Shown here piece by piece: positions 24,859 to 32,998 of a stretch of 64,000 bases of DNA. Each line of letters opens with the position of its first letter. Positions within the stretch are counted from its first letter, which is position 1. Below the pieces are notes generated by a model. The model saw only the letters and a program-made list of their open reading frames with translations. It was not told the DNA's origin and did not search any database. The DNA is taken from NCBI GenBank assembly GCA_900541485.1, contig UQJW01000008.1:13897-77896 (forward strand), in the 5' to 3' direction. The DNA comes from an uncultured Dialister sp. GTDB taxonomy: Bacteria > Bacillota > Negativicutes > Veillonellales > Dialisteraceae. A program made the position numbers and the translations under genes.

Positions 24859-25565
24859 ATCGCACCGCCTCCCGTAAAGCGCTGGCGGAGCGGACTTTTC
24901 AAGTAGTCTTCTTTGCTCCCGTAAAAAAGCTGTCCGCCGTCGGCCAGATAGAGAATCCGGTTCGCTTCTCTGAGTGTCCCTTCCACATCGTGGGACACCA
25001 TGACAATCGTGAGGCCGTATTTTTCAATGCAGTCTCTGAATATTTGATACAGGTCGCGGGTAACGGCAGGGTCAAGGCCTGTGACAGGCTCATCCAAGAA
25101 AAGCAATTTCCCTGCGGCACATAAGGCTCTGGCGAGAAGTACGCGTTGCTGCTGTCCCCCCGACAGGTCGCGGTAGCACCTGTTTTTCAAAGGGGTGATA
25201 CCGAGAAGATCCATTTTTTCAAGGGCGTCCTCTTTATCCCGTTTCCTGTAAAAAGGATACATGCCGCACCGGTTCAGCCGTCCGGAAAGTACGACTTCCC
25301 ATACACAGGCGGGAAAATCTTTCTGCACCGGTGTCTGTTGGGGAAGATACCCTATATCCCGGGGGGAAAGACCGGCGTCTGTTATCATTTCGCCGCCGGA
25401 AATTTTTTTCATACCCAAGAGTCCTTTGATGAGTGTACTTTTCCCTGCGCCGTTTTCTCCGATAATTCCCAGATAATCGCCAGTGTTGACGGAAAAATCG
25501 ATACCCGACAAAACGGTGCGCCCTTCATAGGCCATGGAAACCTGACGGCATGTAAAAAGGCTCAT
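24855..25565 (-). CDS. znuC: Zinc ABC transporter ATP-binding protein ZnuC
   Basis: A 236-residue ABC ATPase with Walker A GENGAGKST (about residue 37), Q-loop (YLPQQTP), signature LSGGQQQR and Walker B LLFLDEP. It powers the ZnuB permease. Start and stop overlap znuA and znuB respectively, indicating tight coupling. Confidence 0.94.
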   Translation of the reverse strand: MSLFTCRQVSMAYEGRTVLSGIDFSVNTGDYLGIIGENGAGKSTLIKGLLGMKKISGGEMITDAGLSPRDIGYLPQQTPVQKDFPACVWEVVLSGRLNRCGMYPFYRKRDKEDALEKMDLLGITPLKNRCYRDLSGGQQQRVLLARALCAAGKLLFLDEPVTGLDPAVTRDLYQIFRDCIEKYGLTIVMVSHDVEGTLREANRILYLADGGQLFYGSKEDYLKSPLRQRFTGGGAI

Positions 25566-26602
25566 TAATTGAGGGCCTCCTTTAATACACTGACGTTATG
25601 TTTCATCAGGTCAATGTAGGTAGTACCGTTTTTAAACTGTTCCGCCGTTACATTGTGGACCGCATTAAGCAGTTCGTTTTTGGCGCCTGTTGCCTCCGCA
25701 ATGGACCGGCTCATCTGTTCATTCGACATTTCGATATGGAATACCACGGGAATACCGTCTTCTTTCACTTTATCAATAAGGAATGCTACGGTAGCCGGAT
25801 TGGCTTCCGTTTCTTTGGCACAACCCGGGAAAGCGGCGTAGTATTTCAGGCCGAATTCCTTCACGAAATAAAGGAAGGGGAAACGATCGCCGACGATGAT
25901 TTCTTTTCTCTTTGCATTGTCGATGACATCGCGGAATTCTTTATCAAGGGCTTCAAGCTTTGCCACATAGGCATCGGTATTCTTCTGGAATACGTCCTTA
26001 TGGCTTTCATCAAGAGAGGAAATCGCCGTATTCAGTGCTTTTACGATGAGAACGGCATTGGCAGGGGACGTCCATACATGTTCGTCCATTTCAGGCTCTT
26101 CTTCCTCATCATGGTGATCATGGTCTTTGTCCTCATGATGGTCTTTGTCCTCATGATGGTCTTTATCCTCTTCTTTTCCGTCATGATGGTCGTGGTCATG
26201 GTCTTCTTCCTGCATACCTTCTGCCAGTTCTTCTTCATGAAGTGTGACAGCGTCCATCATCTTGAACGTTTTCAGATGACTTTTATCCATGGAATCGAGA
26301 ATACCGTCGACCCATTCATCGGAGTCGCCGCCGACGTAAATGAAGAGATCGCTCTTCTGAATCATCTGTATATCCTTCGGGGACGGCTCATAACTGTGTG
26401 CCTCCGCACCCGGCTTGAGGAGCATGGTGACCGTTGCTTTGTCGCCTACGATTTGACGGACGAAATCATAAGCGGGGAAATTCGTACATACGATATGAAG
26501 TCCTTCCTTTTCGGAAGCGGCCTGCTTCTTTTCCGTCGAGCAAGCCGTAAGACCGTAAATGGCAAGAAAACATGCCATCAGACAAGCTATTATTTTTTTC
26601 AT
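25565..26602 (-). CDS. znuA: Zinc-binding lipoprotein ZnuA
   Basis: A 345-residue cluster A-I solute-binding protein with lipobox LTACS (Cys about residue 21). The metal-site residues are in place: His in GAEAHSYEPSP, His in DEHVWTSP, His in VFHIEMSN and an Asp near the C-terminus (YIDLMKHN). Between the first two lies a long His/Asp/Glu-rich loop (about residues 135-172) made of reiterated KDHHED units, a feature of zinc-specific members. The AGGAGG ribosome site is good. It is preceded in the operon by a small Cys-rich membrane protein and zur. Confidence 0.94.
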   Translation of the reverse strand: MKKIIACLMACFLAIYGLTACSTEKKQAASEKEGLHIVCTNFPAYDFVRQIVGDKATVTMLLKPGAEAHSYEPSPKDIQMIQKSDLFIYVGGDSDEWVDGILDSMDKSHLKTFKMMDAVTLHEEELAEGMQEEDHDHDHHDGKEEDKDHHEDKDHHEDKDHDHHDEEEEPEMDEHVWTSPANAVLIVKALNTAISSLDESHKDVFQKNTDAYVAKLEALDKEFRDVIDNAKRKEIIVGDRFPFLYFVKEFGLKYYAAFPGCAKETEANPATVAFLIDKVKEDGIPVVFHIEMSNEQMSRSIAEATGAKNELLNAVHNVTAEQFKNGTTYIDLMKHNVSVLKEALN

Positions 26603-26651
26603 TACATACCTCCTGGAAATATAAATTCTGTCAAGACATTTCCTGCTTTAT

Positions 26652-26957
26652 TTAATTGGAAAGCTTGACCCGGAGAGATACGAGCGTAGATGGAGCTATG
26701 AAAAAAACAATAAAGGGAAGTATCATGACTGGATAAGACGGTACCGCCCCGGAAAGAACGGGATCACCGCCCGTACCGTCAAGAAGAGAATGGTAGTGGG
26801 CGATCGTTTCGATGCACATTTCTATTTCCCCGCAAACGGGACATTGGTCACCTTCACAGTCATGACTTGCTTTTTCGGCGATACAAAGATAAGAAATAAA
26901 AATCGTGGCAGCCAAAGCAAGACTGATAAAAAGAGCTGTCCATTTTTTATATCCCAC
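26652..26957 (-). CDS. Small membrane protein with CxxxxCxxC motif, zinc operon
   Basis: A 101-residue protein with two membrane helices (about residues 8-25 and 75-92) flanking an extracytoplasmic loop with HDCEGDQCPVCGEIEMC and, further on, HYH. The GTG start at 26957 is chosen because AGGAGGAGG lies just upstream; the longer in-frame ATG at 27035 has no good site and overlaps zur. The Cys/His cluster suggests metal binding. Similar small proteins occur beside zinc importers in clostridia (recollection, not verified here). Confidence 0.65.
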   Translation of the reverse strand: MGYKKWTALFISLALAATIFISYLCIAEKASHDCEGDQCPVCGEIEMCIETIAHYHSLLDGTGGDPVLSGAVPSYPVMILPFIVFFIAPSTLVSLRVKLSN

Positions 26958-27035
26958 GGCTGCCTCCTCCTTTTGTATCCGTAAAATAAAGAAATAAAAA
27001 GCACTTTTCCCGACGGAAAGCGCTTGAAAAATCAA

Positions 27036-27428
27036 TTATCTGCACTTTTTACACCATCCGTAGAGGGTTGTGCGGGAAGCGTCAATCGAAAAATCATCTG
27101 AAGAAATAACTTCTTTGTATAAAATATCAGAAACACGGGAATCCATATGTATCGTCTTACCGCACTTCAGACAAGTCAGATGCAGCTTGTTGTCGCAATG
27201 ATTGTCCGAAACATAGCGGTACAAACTTTCCCTGCTCGTCCTGCCTGCACTGCGGATGAGAAGTCCCTCTTTTTCCATTTTATCCAGATTTCTGTAAACG
27301 GCACTCACGCTCACAGGCGTTCCGCCGCTTTCCTGCACGGCACGGACGATGTCCTTAGCCGACAGATTCACATCGGGCCGGGCGCGGAAAAAAGCAAACA
27401 ATTTTTTTCTCTGCTCCGTCATGTACAT
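27036..27428 (-). CDS. zur: Fur-family regulator, probably Zur
   Basis: A 130-residue Fur-superfamily repressor with an N-terminal winged helix (SVSAVYRNLDKMEKEGLL) and a C-terminal metal domain (HCDNKLHLTCLKCGKTIHMD). The CxxC pair is matched by a C-terminal CKKC for the structural zinc. Position at the head of the znu operon points to zinc sensing. The start at 27428 is taken from CGGGG five bases upstream; the TTG at 27455 is less likely. Confidence 0.85.
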   Translation of the reverse strand: MYMTEQRKKLFAFFRARPDVNLSAKDIVRAVQESGGTPVSVSAVYRNLDKMEKEGLLIRSAGRTSRESLYRYVSDNHCDNKLHLTCLKCGKTIHMDSRVSDILYKEVISSDDFSIDASRTTLYGWCKKCR

Positions 27429-27449
27429 AAAATCCCCGCCCTTTCCAAA

Positions 27450-27497
27450 TTGCAACTTATTCGCAAATAATTATAGCATTTCTTTGTATGAAGTCAA
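27450..27497 (-). promoter_or_regulatory. zur-znu operon promoter with candidate Zur operator
   Basis: TTGACT (27497-27492), a 16-bp spacer and TATAAT (27475-27470) form a strong promoter. Immediately downstream, TTGCGAATAAGTTGCAA (27466-27450) is an imperfect inverted repeat covering the likely start site, a plausible autoregulatory Zur site. The operator assignment is inferred. Confidence 0.6.
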
Positions 27498-27547
27498 CTT
27501 CCACTTTGAAAAATGCACGTAAAAAACGTAAAAAAGGTACTGCGGAA

Positions 27548-28348
27548 TCAATCTTTTTTCTTTTGGGAAATCAATATTTCAAGAGCCCGCCGTGCCACCT
27601 GTCTGAACCGTTTTTCCGCCAGCTCATAGACTTCACGGGGCGCTACCGATTCACTGTCCGTCCGTTTGGCAACGACACCGCAAACCGAGCCGCCTTTCAG
27701 TCCCAGCACCGACGTCAAGGTAAAAAGCGTAGCGTTTTCCATTTCATAATTGGTACAGCCGATATGGCGGTAATCCTCAAGTGCACCGCGCAATCTGTGG
27801 AGGACATATCCGCCGAAACTGTCGTACCGCTCCTGTCCCGGCCAGAAACTGTCGGTGCTTATGGAAATCCCCGTTTTAAAAGGAACTCCCAGTTCTTCCG
27901 CCGCCGTTTCCAAAGCCAGCGTCGTTTCCAAATCGGCAACGGCAGGATACGCGAGAGGTGCATACGAAAGAGAAGCACCGTCTTTTCTGACCGCTCCCTT
28001 ATTAATGACAAGATCTCCCAAATCCAAATCTTCCTGTATCGACCCGGTCGTACCGACACGGATAAACGTCGTCACCCCGAGGCGCGCCAGCTCTTCCACC
28101 GCAAAAGATACGCACGGTCCGCCCATGCCTGTCGACATGACGACCACCGCCTCACCGTTCACGTGGGCAAGCCAGCTTGTGTAATCTCTGTGGGAAGCCA
28201 GGAAATACGCATTTTCATCCAGTGCCTTTGCAAGTCCTTCCACACGACCGGGATCGCCGGGAACAAGAGCATAAGAAGCACCGTCAATCTGATTTCCCGA
28301 AATTCCTATATGATACATCACTTCATCGGGGCGGGCGTAATTTTTCAT
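27548..28348 (-). CDS. udp: Uridine phosphorylase
   Basis: A 266-residue nucleoside phosphorylase of the PNP/UDP family that splits uridine to uracil and ribose-1-phosphate. Visible motifs are ALVPGDPGR (phosphate loop), the RVGTTGSIQ stretch and the YEMENATLF substrate site. The start at 28348 has a perfect AAGGAGGT site; the longer open frame reaching 28777 is antisense to mnmE and is rejected. It is divergent from mnmE. It fits a pyrimidine salvage theme with the uracil permease (44795) and deoC (48869). Confidence 0.9.
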   Translation of the reverse strand: MKNYARPDEVMYHIGISGNQIDGASYALVPGDPGRVEGLAKALDENAYFLASHRDYTSWLAHVNGEAVVVMSTGMGGPCVSFAVEELARLGVTTFIRVGTTGSIQEDLDLGDLVINKGAVRKDGASLSYAPLAYPAVADLETTLALETAAEELGVPFKTGISISTDSFWPGQERYDSFGGYVLHRLRGALEDYRHIGCTNYEMENATLFTLTSVLGLKGGSVCGVVAKRTDSESVAPREVYELAEKRFRQVARRALEILISQKKKD

Positions 28349-28507
28349 GAGAACCTCCTTCAAAAAAATCCGTTCTGTCTGATCGGTTTTATTATAGCAC
28401 CGGCGCGGTACAAAAACGGAACTCCCCTTTTCCCCGTATCCGCTATATAGGAAAAAATAAATTATGATACAATAAAAAGAAAAATGTCCGTAAAACGGGA
28501 GGACCGT

Positions 28508-29884
28508 ATGTACGAAGAAACAACGATCGCAGCCATTGCGACAAGCCCCGGCGAAGGGGGCATAGGAATTGTAAGAATCAGCGGCATTCGTGCGGCCGAC
28601 ATAGGAAATACCCTTTTCCGCGCGAAAAAAATCAAAGATTTCAAAGACGCCGAACCGTACCGCATGTATTTCGGCCACGTCATGAAAGAAGACCGCCCCG
28701 TCGACGAAGGACTCGCCGTCTTTATGAAAGCGCCTCACTCCTACACCGGCGAAGACGTCGTGGAAATACAAATTCACGGCTCAACGGAAGCCTTGCGGGA
28801 AACATTGGAACTTGCCCTCAAAAGCGGAGCCGTTCCGGCGGCACGGGGAGAATTTACAAAACGCGCCTTTTTGAACGGCCGCATCGATCTCGCCCAAGCA
28901 GAAGCGGTGATGGACATCATTTCCGCCAAAGGACGGGCGGCCCTTTCGCAAGCGGAAAGTCATCTGGCAGGCGCACTCTCCCGTTTCGTCCGTGAATGTA
29001 TGAACGAACTGAAAGACCTCATCACCAAACTGGAAGTCACCATCGACTATCCCGAAGAAGATTTGGAAGACCTGACAAGAGAAGAAATCGGCACCGCTCT
29101 TGAAAAAATAGACAATTCCCTGTCCGCCCTTTTACGCCGCTCCGAGCAGGGACGGATTATCAAAGAAGGTCTCCGCACCGTCATTGCAGGCAAACCGAAT
29201 GCAGGGAAATCAAGCCTTTTGAACGCCCTTTTACAGGAAGAACGGGCCATCGTCACCGACGTGCCCGGTACGACAAGAGATACCATTGAAGAAACGATAC
29301 GCATCGGCGGCGTCCCTCTCGTTCTCATGGATACGGCAGGCCTCCGGGAAACGGACAACAAAGTAGAAAAAATAGGCATAGAACGGACAAAAGCCTCCGT
29401 AGAAAAAGCGGACCTCGTTCTTGCCGTCATTGACAGCTCCGTTCCTCTTGACGATGCGGACAGGATATGGCTTTCTGCTCTGGCAGGACGAAAAGCCGTT
29501 ATCATTCTGAATAAATACGATCTGCCTTCCGCCGTCAATGCAGAGGAAATCGGAAAACTTGCCGCTTCACCCGTTGTACCTCTCTCCGCCAGATACGGAA
29601 GCGGTATGGACGAACTGGAAGAAAAACTGGCAGAAATGACGGCTCATCAGGATATGGAAGCAGGGCGGGAACTCTTTCTCACCAACCTGCGCCATGTGGA
29701 TTTAGTGCGGAAAGCGTTGGACGATGTACTCCGTGCCAGAGCGTCCGTCCGTGACGGCCTCATGGCAGACTTCATCGCCGTCGACCTCACCGAAGCCTGG
29801 CATACACTGGGAGAAATCACCGGCGAAACCGTCGATGACGAACTCATTCATTCCATTTTCAAAAATTTCTGCGTCGGCAAATAA
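28508..29884 (+). CDS. mnmE: tRNA uridine-5-carboxymethylaminomethyl(34) synthesis GTPase
   Basis: A 458-residue GTPase that acts with MnmG to modify the wobble uridine of certain tRNAs. It has the N-terminal folate-binding domain (PGEGGIGIVRISG), a helical domain with an inserted G domain (G1 GKPNAGKSSL about residue 223, G3 DTAGLRET, G4 NKYD) and the invariant C-terminal CVGK. The start at 28508 follows GGGAGG at 5 bp. Confidence 0.97.
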   Translation: MYEETTIAAIATSPGEGGIGIVRISGIRAADIGNTLFRAKKIKDFKDAEPYRMYFGHVMKEDRPVDEGLAVFMKAPHSYTGEDVVEIQIHGSTEALRETLELALKSGAVPAARGEFTKRAFLNGRIDLAQAEAVMDIISAKGRAALSQAESHLAGALSRFVRECMNELKDLITKLEVTIDYPEEDLEDLTREEIGTALEKIDNSLSALLRRSEQGRIIKEGLRTVIAGKPNAGKSSLLNALLQEERAIVTDVPGTTRDTIEETIRIGGVPLVLMDTAGLRETDNKVEKIGIERTKASVEKADLVLAVIDSSVPLDDADRIWLSALAGRKAVIILNKYDLPSAVNAEEIGKLAASPVVPLSARYGSGMDELEEKLAEMTAHQDMEAGRELFLTNLRHVDLVRKALDDVLRARASVRDGLMADFIAVDLTEAWHTLGEITGETVDDELIHSIFKNFCVGK

Positions 29885-29890
29885 AAAACG

Positions 29891-29920
29891 AAAAACAGTC
29901 CCGGAAGGGGCTGTTTTTTT
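29891..29920 (+). terminator. mnmE terminator
   Basis: AAACAGTCCC-GGAA-GGGGCTGTTT followed by T7, 6 bp past the stop codon. Confidence 0.88.
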
Positions 29921-30020
29921 ATGCGTTTTTCACCGGATACATAAAAAATTCATAACCCGCAACACCTGACAGAGCGGAATATTTTTTCCTGCAAAATAAA
30001 AAAACAGAAGCCGTTTTTAT

Positions 30021-30049
30021 TTGTAATTCAAATTTGAATTTGATATAAT
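30021..30049 (+). promoter_or_regulatory. Exporter-operon promoter with 16-bp palindromic operator in the spacer
   Basis: TTGTAA (30021-30026), a 17-bp spacer and TATAAT (30044-30049). The perfect palindrome AATTCAAATTTGAATT (30025-30040) overlaps the -35 and fills the spacer, an ideal site for the TetR-family repressor encoded at the end of this operon. The remaining 29921-30216 gap is AT-rich, without other features. Confidence 0.75.
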
Positions 30050-30216
30050 AATGAAACAGAAATAAAATGTGAAATCAAAAAGCGCGGGCAAAACGGAAAT
30101 TTCCGGAATACGCGGTAAAAACAGACGGCGCAAACGGAAAAAACCGTTCTGCCCTCTATAAAAGTAAAATCATATGCAACTTCCTTATTTCCTCTTTCAC
30201 AGAAAAGGAGTCTGTC

Positions 30217-31206
30217 ATGGAATTTTTAGCAAAACACAAAAAAATCATAGCTCTTGCGGCAGTCGTTATTTTAGCGGCGGCAGGTTTTTATTTTTGGTAC
30301 AGGGATCATCACAAAGAAACGGGACCTCTCGTCTTGTACGGCAACGTGGATATCCGCCAGGTGTCCGTTGCTTTTAACGGAAGCGAGCGGATTGAAGAAA
30401 TGACGAAAAGGGAAGGCGACAGGGTGAAAAAAGGCGAGGTCCTGGCCCGTCTTGCCACGCGTCCTATCGAACTCGGAATTGCCCGTGCGAAAGCGGGAAT
30501 TGCAGGACAAGAGGCTATCGTCGCCAAACTTCACAACGGTTCACGGCCGGAACAAGTCATTCAGGCAGAGTCGCAGGTCAATGCGATTGCGGCGGAAGAG
30601 GAAAATGCCCGTACCTATTATGAACGTATGTCCGCGCTTCTTGAGGAAGGTGCCGTGAGCCGCCAGAGTGCGGACACCGCAAAAGCGCAGTGGAAATCGG
30701 CGGAGGCAAAACTAAGAAATGCAGAGGCCGCACTTTCTCTGGCGGAAACAGGTCCGCGGGAGGAAGATATCCGTGCCGCCGAGGCAAAATTATCCGCTCT
30801 CAAAGCGGAACTTAAAGATTACGAATACCGCCTCAGTGAGTCTACTCTGACGGCGCCGCAGGACGGTGTCATCCGTTCACGCCTTGCCGAACCGGGTGAT
30901 ATGGCATCACCGCAGCGTCCTGTCTATCTCATGGGACTGGAAAGTCCGAAATGGATTCGCGTCTATGTCCCCGAAAGCCGTCTCGGCGATATTTCCGAGG
31001 GCATGAAAGCAAATATTTATACCGACAGTGATAAAAATACACCGCTTACGGGACAGGTCGGCTATATTTCCGACACCGCCGAATTTACGCCGAAATCGGT
31101 GCAAACGGAAGAACTTCGCACGTCTCTTGTCTATGAAGTGCGTATTTATGTAGACGATGAGGACAACCGTCTTCGCATGGGTATGCCGGTAACGGTGAAA
31201 TTCTGA
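30217..31206 (+). CDS. ybhG: HlyD/YbhG-type membrane fusion protein
   Basis: A 329-residue periplasmic adaptor with an N-terminal membrane anchor (about residues 10-27), a lipoyl half-motif (NGSERIEEMTKREGDRVKKG), a long alpha-helical hairpin (about 85-200), the second lipoyl half (STLTAPQDGVIRSRLAEPGD) and a beta-barrel domain. It would link the inner-membrane YbhF/S/R exporter to an outer-membrane channel. It is the first gene of a five- or six-gene operon. Similar to E. coli YbhG in layout. Confidence 0.9.
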   Translation: MEFLAKHKKIIALAAVVILAAAGFYFWYRDHHKETGPLVLYGNVDIRQVSVAFNGSERIEEMTKREGDRVKKGEVLARLATRPIELGIARAKAGIAGQEAIVAKLHNGSRPEQVIQAESQVNAIAAEEENARTYYERMSALLEEGAVSRQSADTAKAQWKSAEAKLRNAEAALSLAETGPREEDIRAAEAKLSALKAELKDYEYRLSESTLTAPQDGVIRSRLAEPGDMASPQRPVYLMGLESPKWIRVYVPESRLGDISEGMKANIYTDSDKNTPLTGQVGYISDTAEFTPKSVQTEELRTSLVYEVRIYVDDEDNRLRMGMPVTVKF

Positions 31207-31240
31207 GCAGAAAGAAATAAAACGGACAGAAAGGAGAGCC

Positions 31241-32998
31241 ATGGAACAAGAAAAATTTGCGGTCCGCGCGGAACATCTGACAAAAATTTTTCGTGATGAA
31301 GTCACAAAAGTCCCCGTGACCGCTTTGGAAAATCTGCATCTTTCCATACCCGCCGGAAAAATGACGGCTCTCACAGGTCCCGACGGTGCGGGAAAAACGA
31401 CCTGTCTCCGTCTAATTTGCGGTCTTTTGTCACCCACCGAGGGCCGTGTCGAAGTGCTGGGAAGAGACGTGGAGGAAAAGCGGGACGAAGTGCAGTCCCT
31501 TCTCGGCTACATGCCTCAAAAATTCGGCCTTTATGAAGATCTTTCGTGTATGGAAAATATGAATCTTTATGCCGACCTTCACGGTATTTCCAAAGAAGAA
31601 AGAGAAAAACGGTATGACCGTCTGCTCACCATGACAGGACTTGCTCCTTTTACGGACCGCCGGGCAGGGCAGCTTTCGGGTGGTATGAAACAGAAGCTCG
31701 GTCTTGCCTGCACGCTCATAAGAACGCCGGCTCTCCTTCTTCTCGATGAACCGACCGCCGGTGTCGATCCTCTTTCACGGCGGGAGCTTTGGGAAATTTT
31801 GAAAGCGCTCGTCAAAGACGAAGATATTTCACTCCTCGTTTCGACAGCCTACATGGAAGAAGCGGAACTTTGCGACACTGTTTATATCCTTCATAAAGGT
31901 CATATCCTCGACAAAGGAACGCCGGAAGAGTTGCGGAAAAAATCGGAGGGGTTTGTCTACCACACGGACTGTCCCGACGGAATTCCGCCGCGGTTTCTGC
32001 AGGCCGCTCTTCTTGATGATACCGCCTGCATCGGCGATGCCGTACCCGAACGGGGCGGCGTGCGGTTTACCTTGAAAAAAGGAGCGTCTCTTGAAAATGT
32101 ACGGGCCTTTTCCGTTTTTCCCGGTCCGTCTCCCCAAAAAGTGACGGCCCGGTTGGAAGACAGTTTCATGCAGGCTCTGGGACAGGCGGAAAAAAGACAG
32201 CCCGTTCTTGACGGATTTGATTTGGATTACCGGAAGAAACAAAATATTTCTTCCCACTCCCATATAAAAGTAAAAGAACTGGTGCGGCGTTTCGGTGACT
32301 TCACCGCCGTCGACCATACTTCTTTTGAAGTGTACAAAGGGGAAATTTTCGGACTTTTGGGGCCGAACGGAGCAGGCAAGTCGACGACGTTTAAAATGCT
32401 CTGCGGTCTTCTCCCCGCTACGTCGGGCGAACTTTCCGTAGCCGGCGTGGATCTCCGTACCGCCGCCGCGGCGGCAAGAGCCAATATCGGCTATGTGGCG
32501 CAAAAATTTTCCCTCTATACCATGTTGAGTGTCCGTGAAAATCTCGAATTTTTCGGCGGCGTTTACGGCCTTCCTTATAAAAAGCTGCAAAAACGGATTG
32601 ACGAAGTGATCGGACAATTTCATTTGGAAGGAACGGAGCATAAAAATGCAGGCACGCTCCCTTTCGGCTACAAACAGCGCTTATCCATGGCCGCCGCTCT
32701 TCTCCACGAACCGGATATTTTATTTCTTGACGAACCGACGAGCGGCATCGATCCCGTTGCACGCCGTACATTTTGGCGCCAGATTACCGCTCTTGCCGCA
32801 AAAGGCACGACCATCATCATCACGACCCACTTCATGGAAGAAGCGGAATACTGCGACCGTATCATGATTCAGGACCGGGGAAAAATGCTCATTCTCGGCA
32901 CGCCCGGCGAAGTACGGGGCAGGGCAGGAAAAGAGGCCGCCATGAACGAAGCCTTTATCGCTATTGTGGAAGAAAACAGGAGGAAGAACCATGCGTGA
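31241..32998 (+). CDS. ybhF: Duplicated ABC exporter ATPase (YbhF-like)
   Basis: A 585-residue protein made of two fused nucleotide-binding domains. The first has Walker A GPDGAGKTT, signature LSGGMKQKLG and Walker B LLLLDEPTAG; the second (from about residue 345) has GPNGAGKST, a degenerate signature LPFGYKQRLS in place of LSGG, and DILFLDEPTSG. It energises the two membrane subunits encoded downstream. The stop overlaps the next start by 8 bp. Confidence 0.93.
   Translation: MEQEKFAVRAEHLTKIFRDEVTKVPVTALENLHLSIPAGKMTALTGPDGAGKTTCLRLICGLLSPTEGRVEVLGRDVEEKRDEVQSLLGYMPQKFGLYEDLSCMENMNLYADLHGISKEEREKRYDRLLTMTGLAPFTDRRAGQLSGGMKQKLGLACTLIRTPALLLLDEPTAGVDPLSRRELWEILKALVKDEDISLLVSTAYMEEAELCDTVYILHKGHILDKGTPEELRKKSEGFVYHTDCPDGIPPRFLQAALLDDTACIGDAVPERGGVRFTLKKGASLENVRAFSVFPGPSPQKVTARLEDSFMQALGQAEKRQPVLDGFDLDYRKKQNISSHSHIKVKELVRRFGDFTAVDHTSFEVYKGEIFGLLGPNGAGKSTTFKMLCGLLPATSGELSVAGVDLRTAAAAARANIGYVAQKFSLYTMLSVRENLEFFGGVYGLPYKKLQKRIDEVIGQFHLEGTEHKNAGTLPFGYKQRLSMAAALLHEPDILFLDEPTSGIDPVARRTFWRQITALAAKGTTIIITTHFMEEAEYCDRIMIQDRGKMLILGTPGEVRGRAGKEAAMNEAFIAIVEENRRKNHA

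Noticed and set aside
25598..26668. 356-codon plus-strand open frame
   Set aside because: Antisense to znuA; its repeated Met/Val/Phe stretch is only the complement of the His-rich loop.
28349..28777. N-terminal extension of uridine phosphorylase to 28777
   Set aside because: It is antisense to the start of mnmE, and a perfect ribosome site supports the start at 28348.
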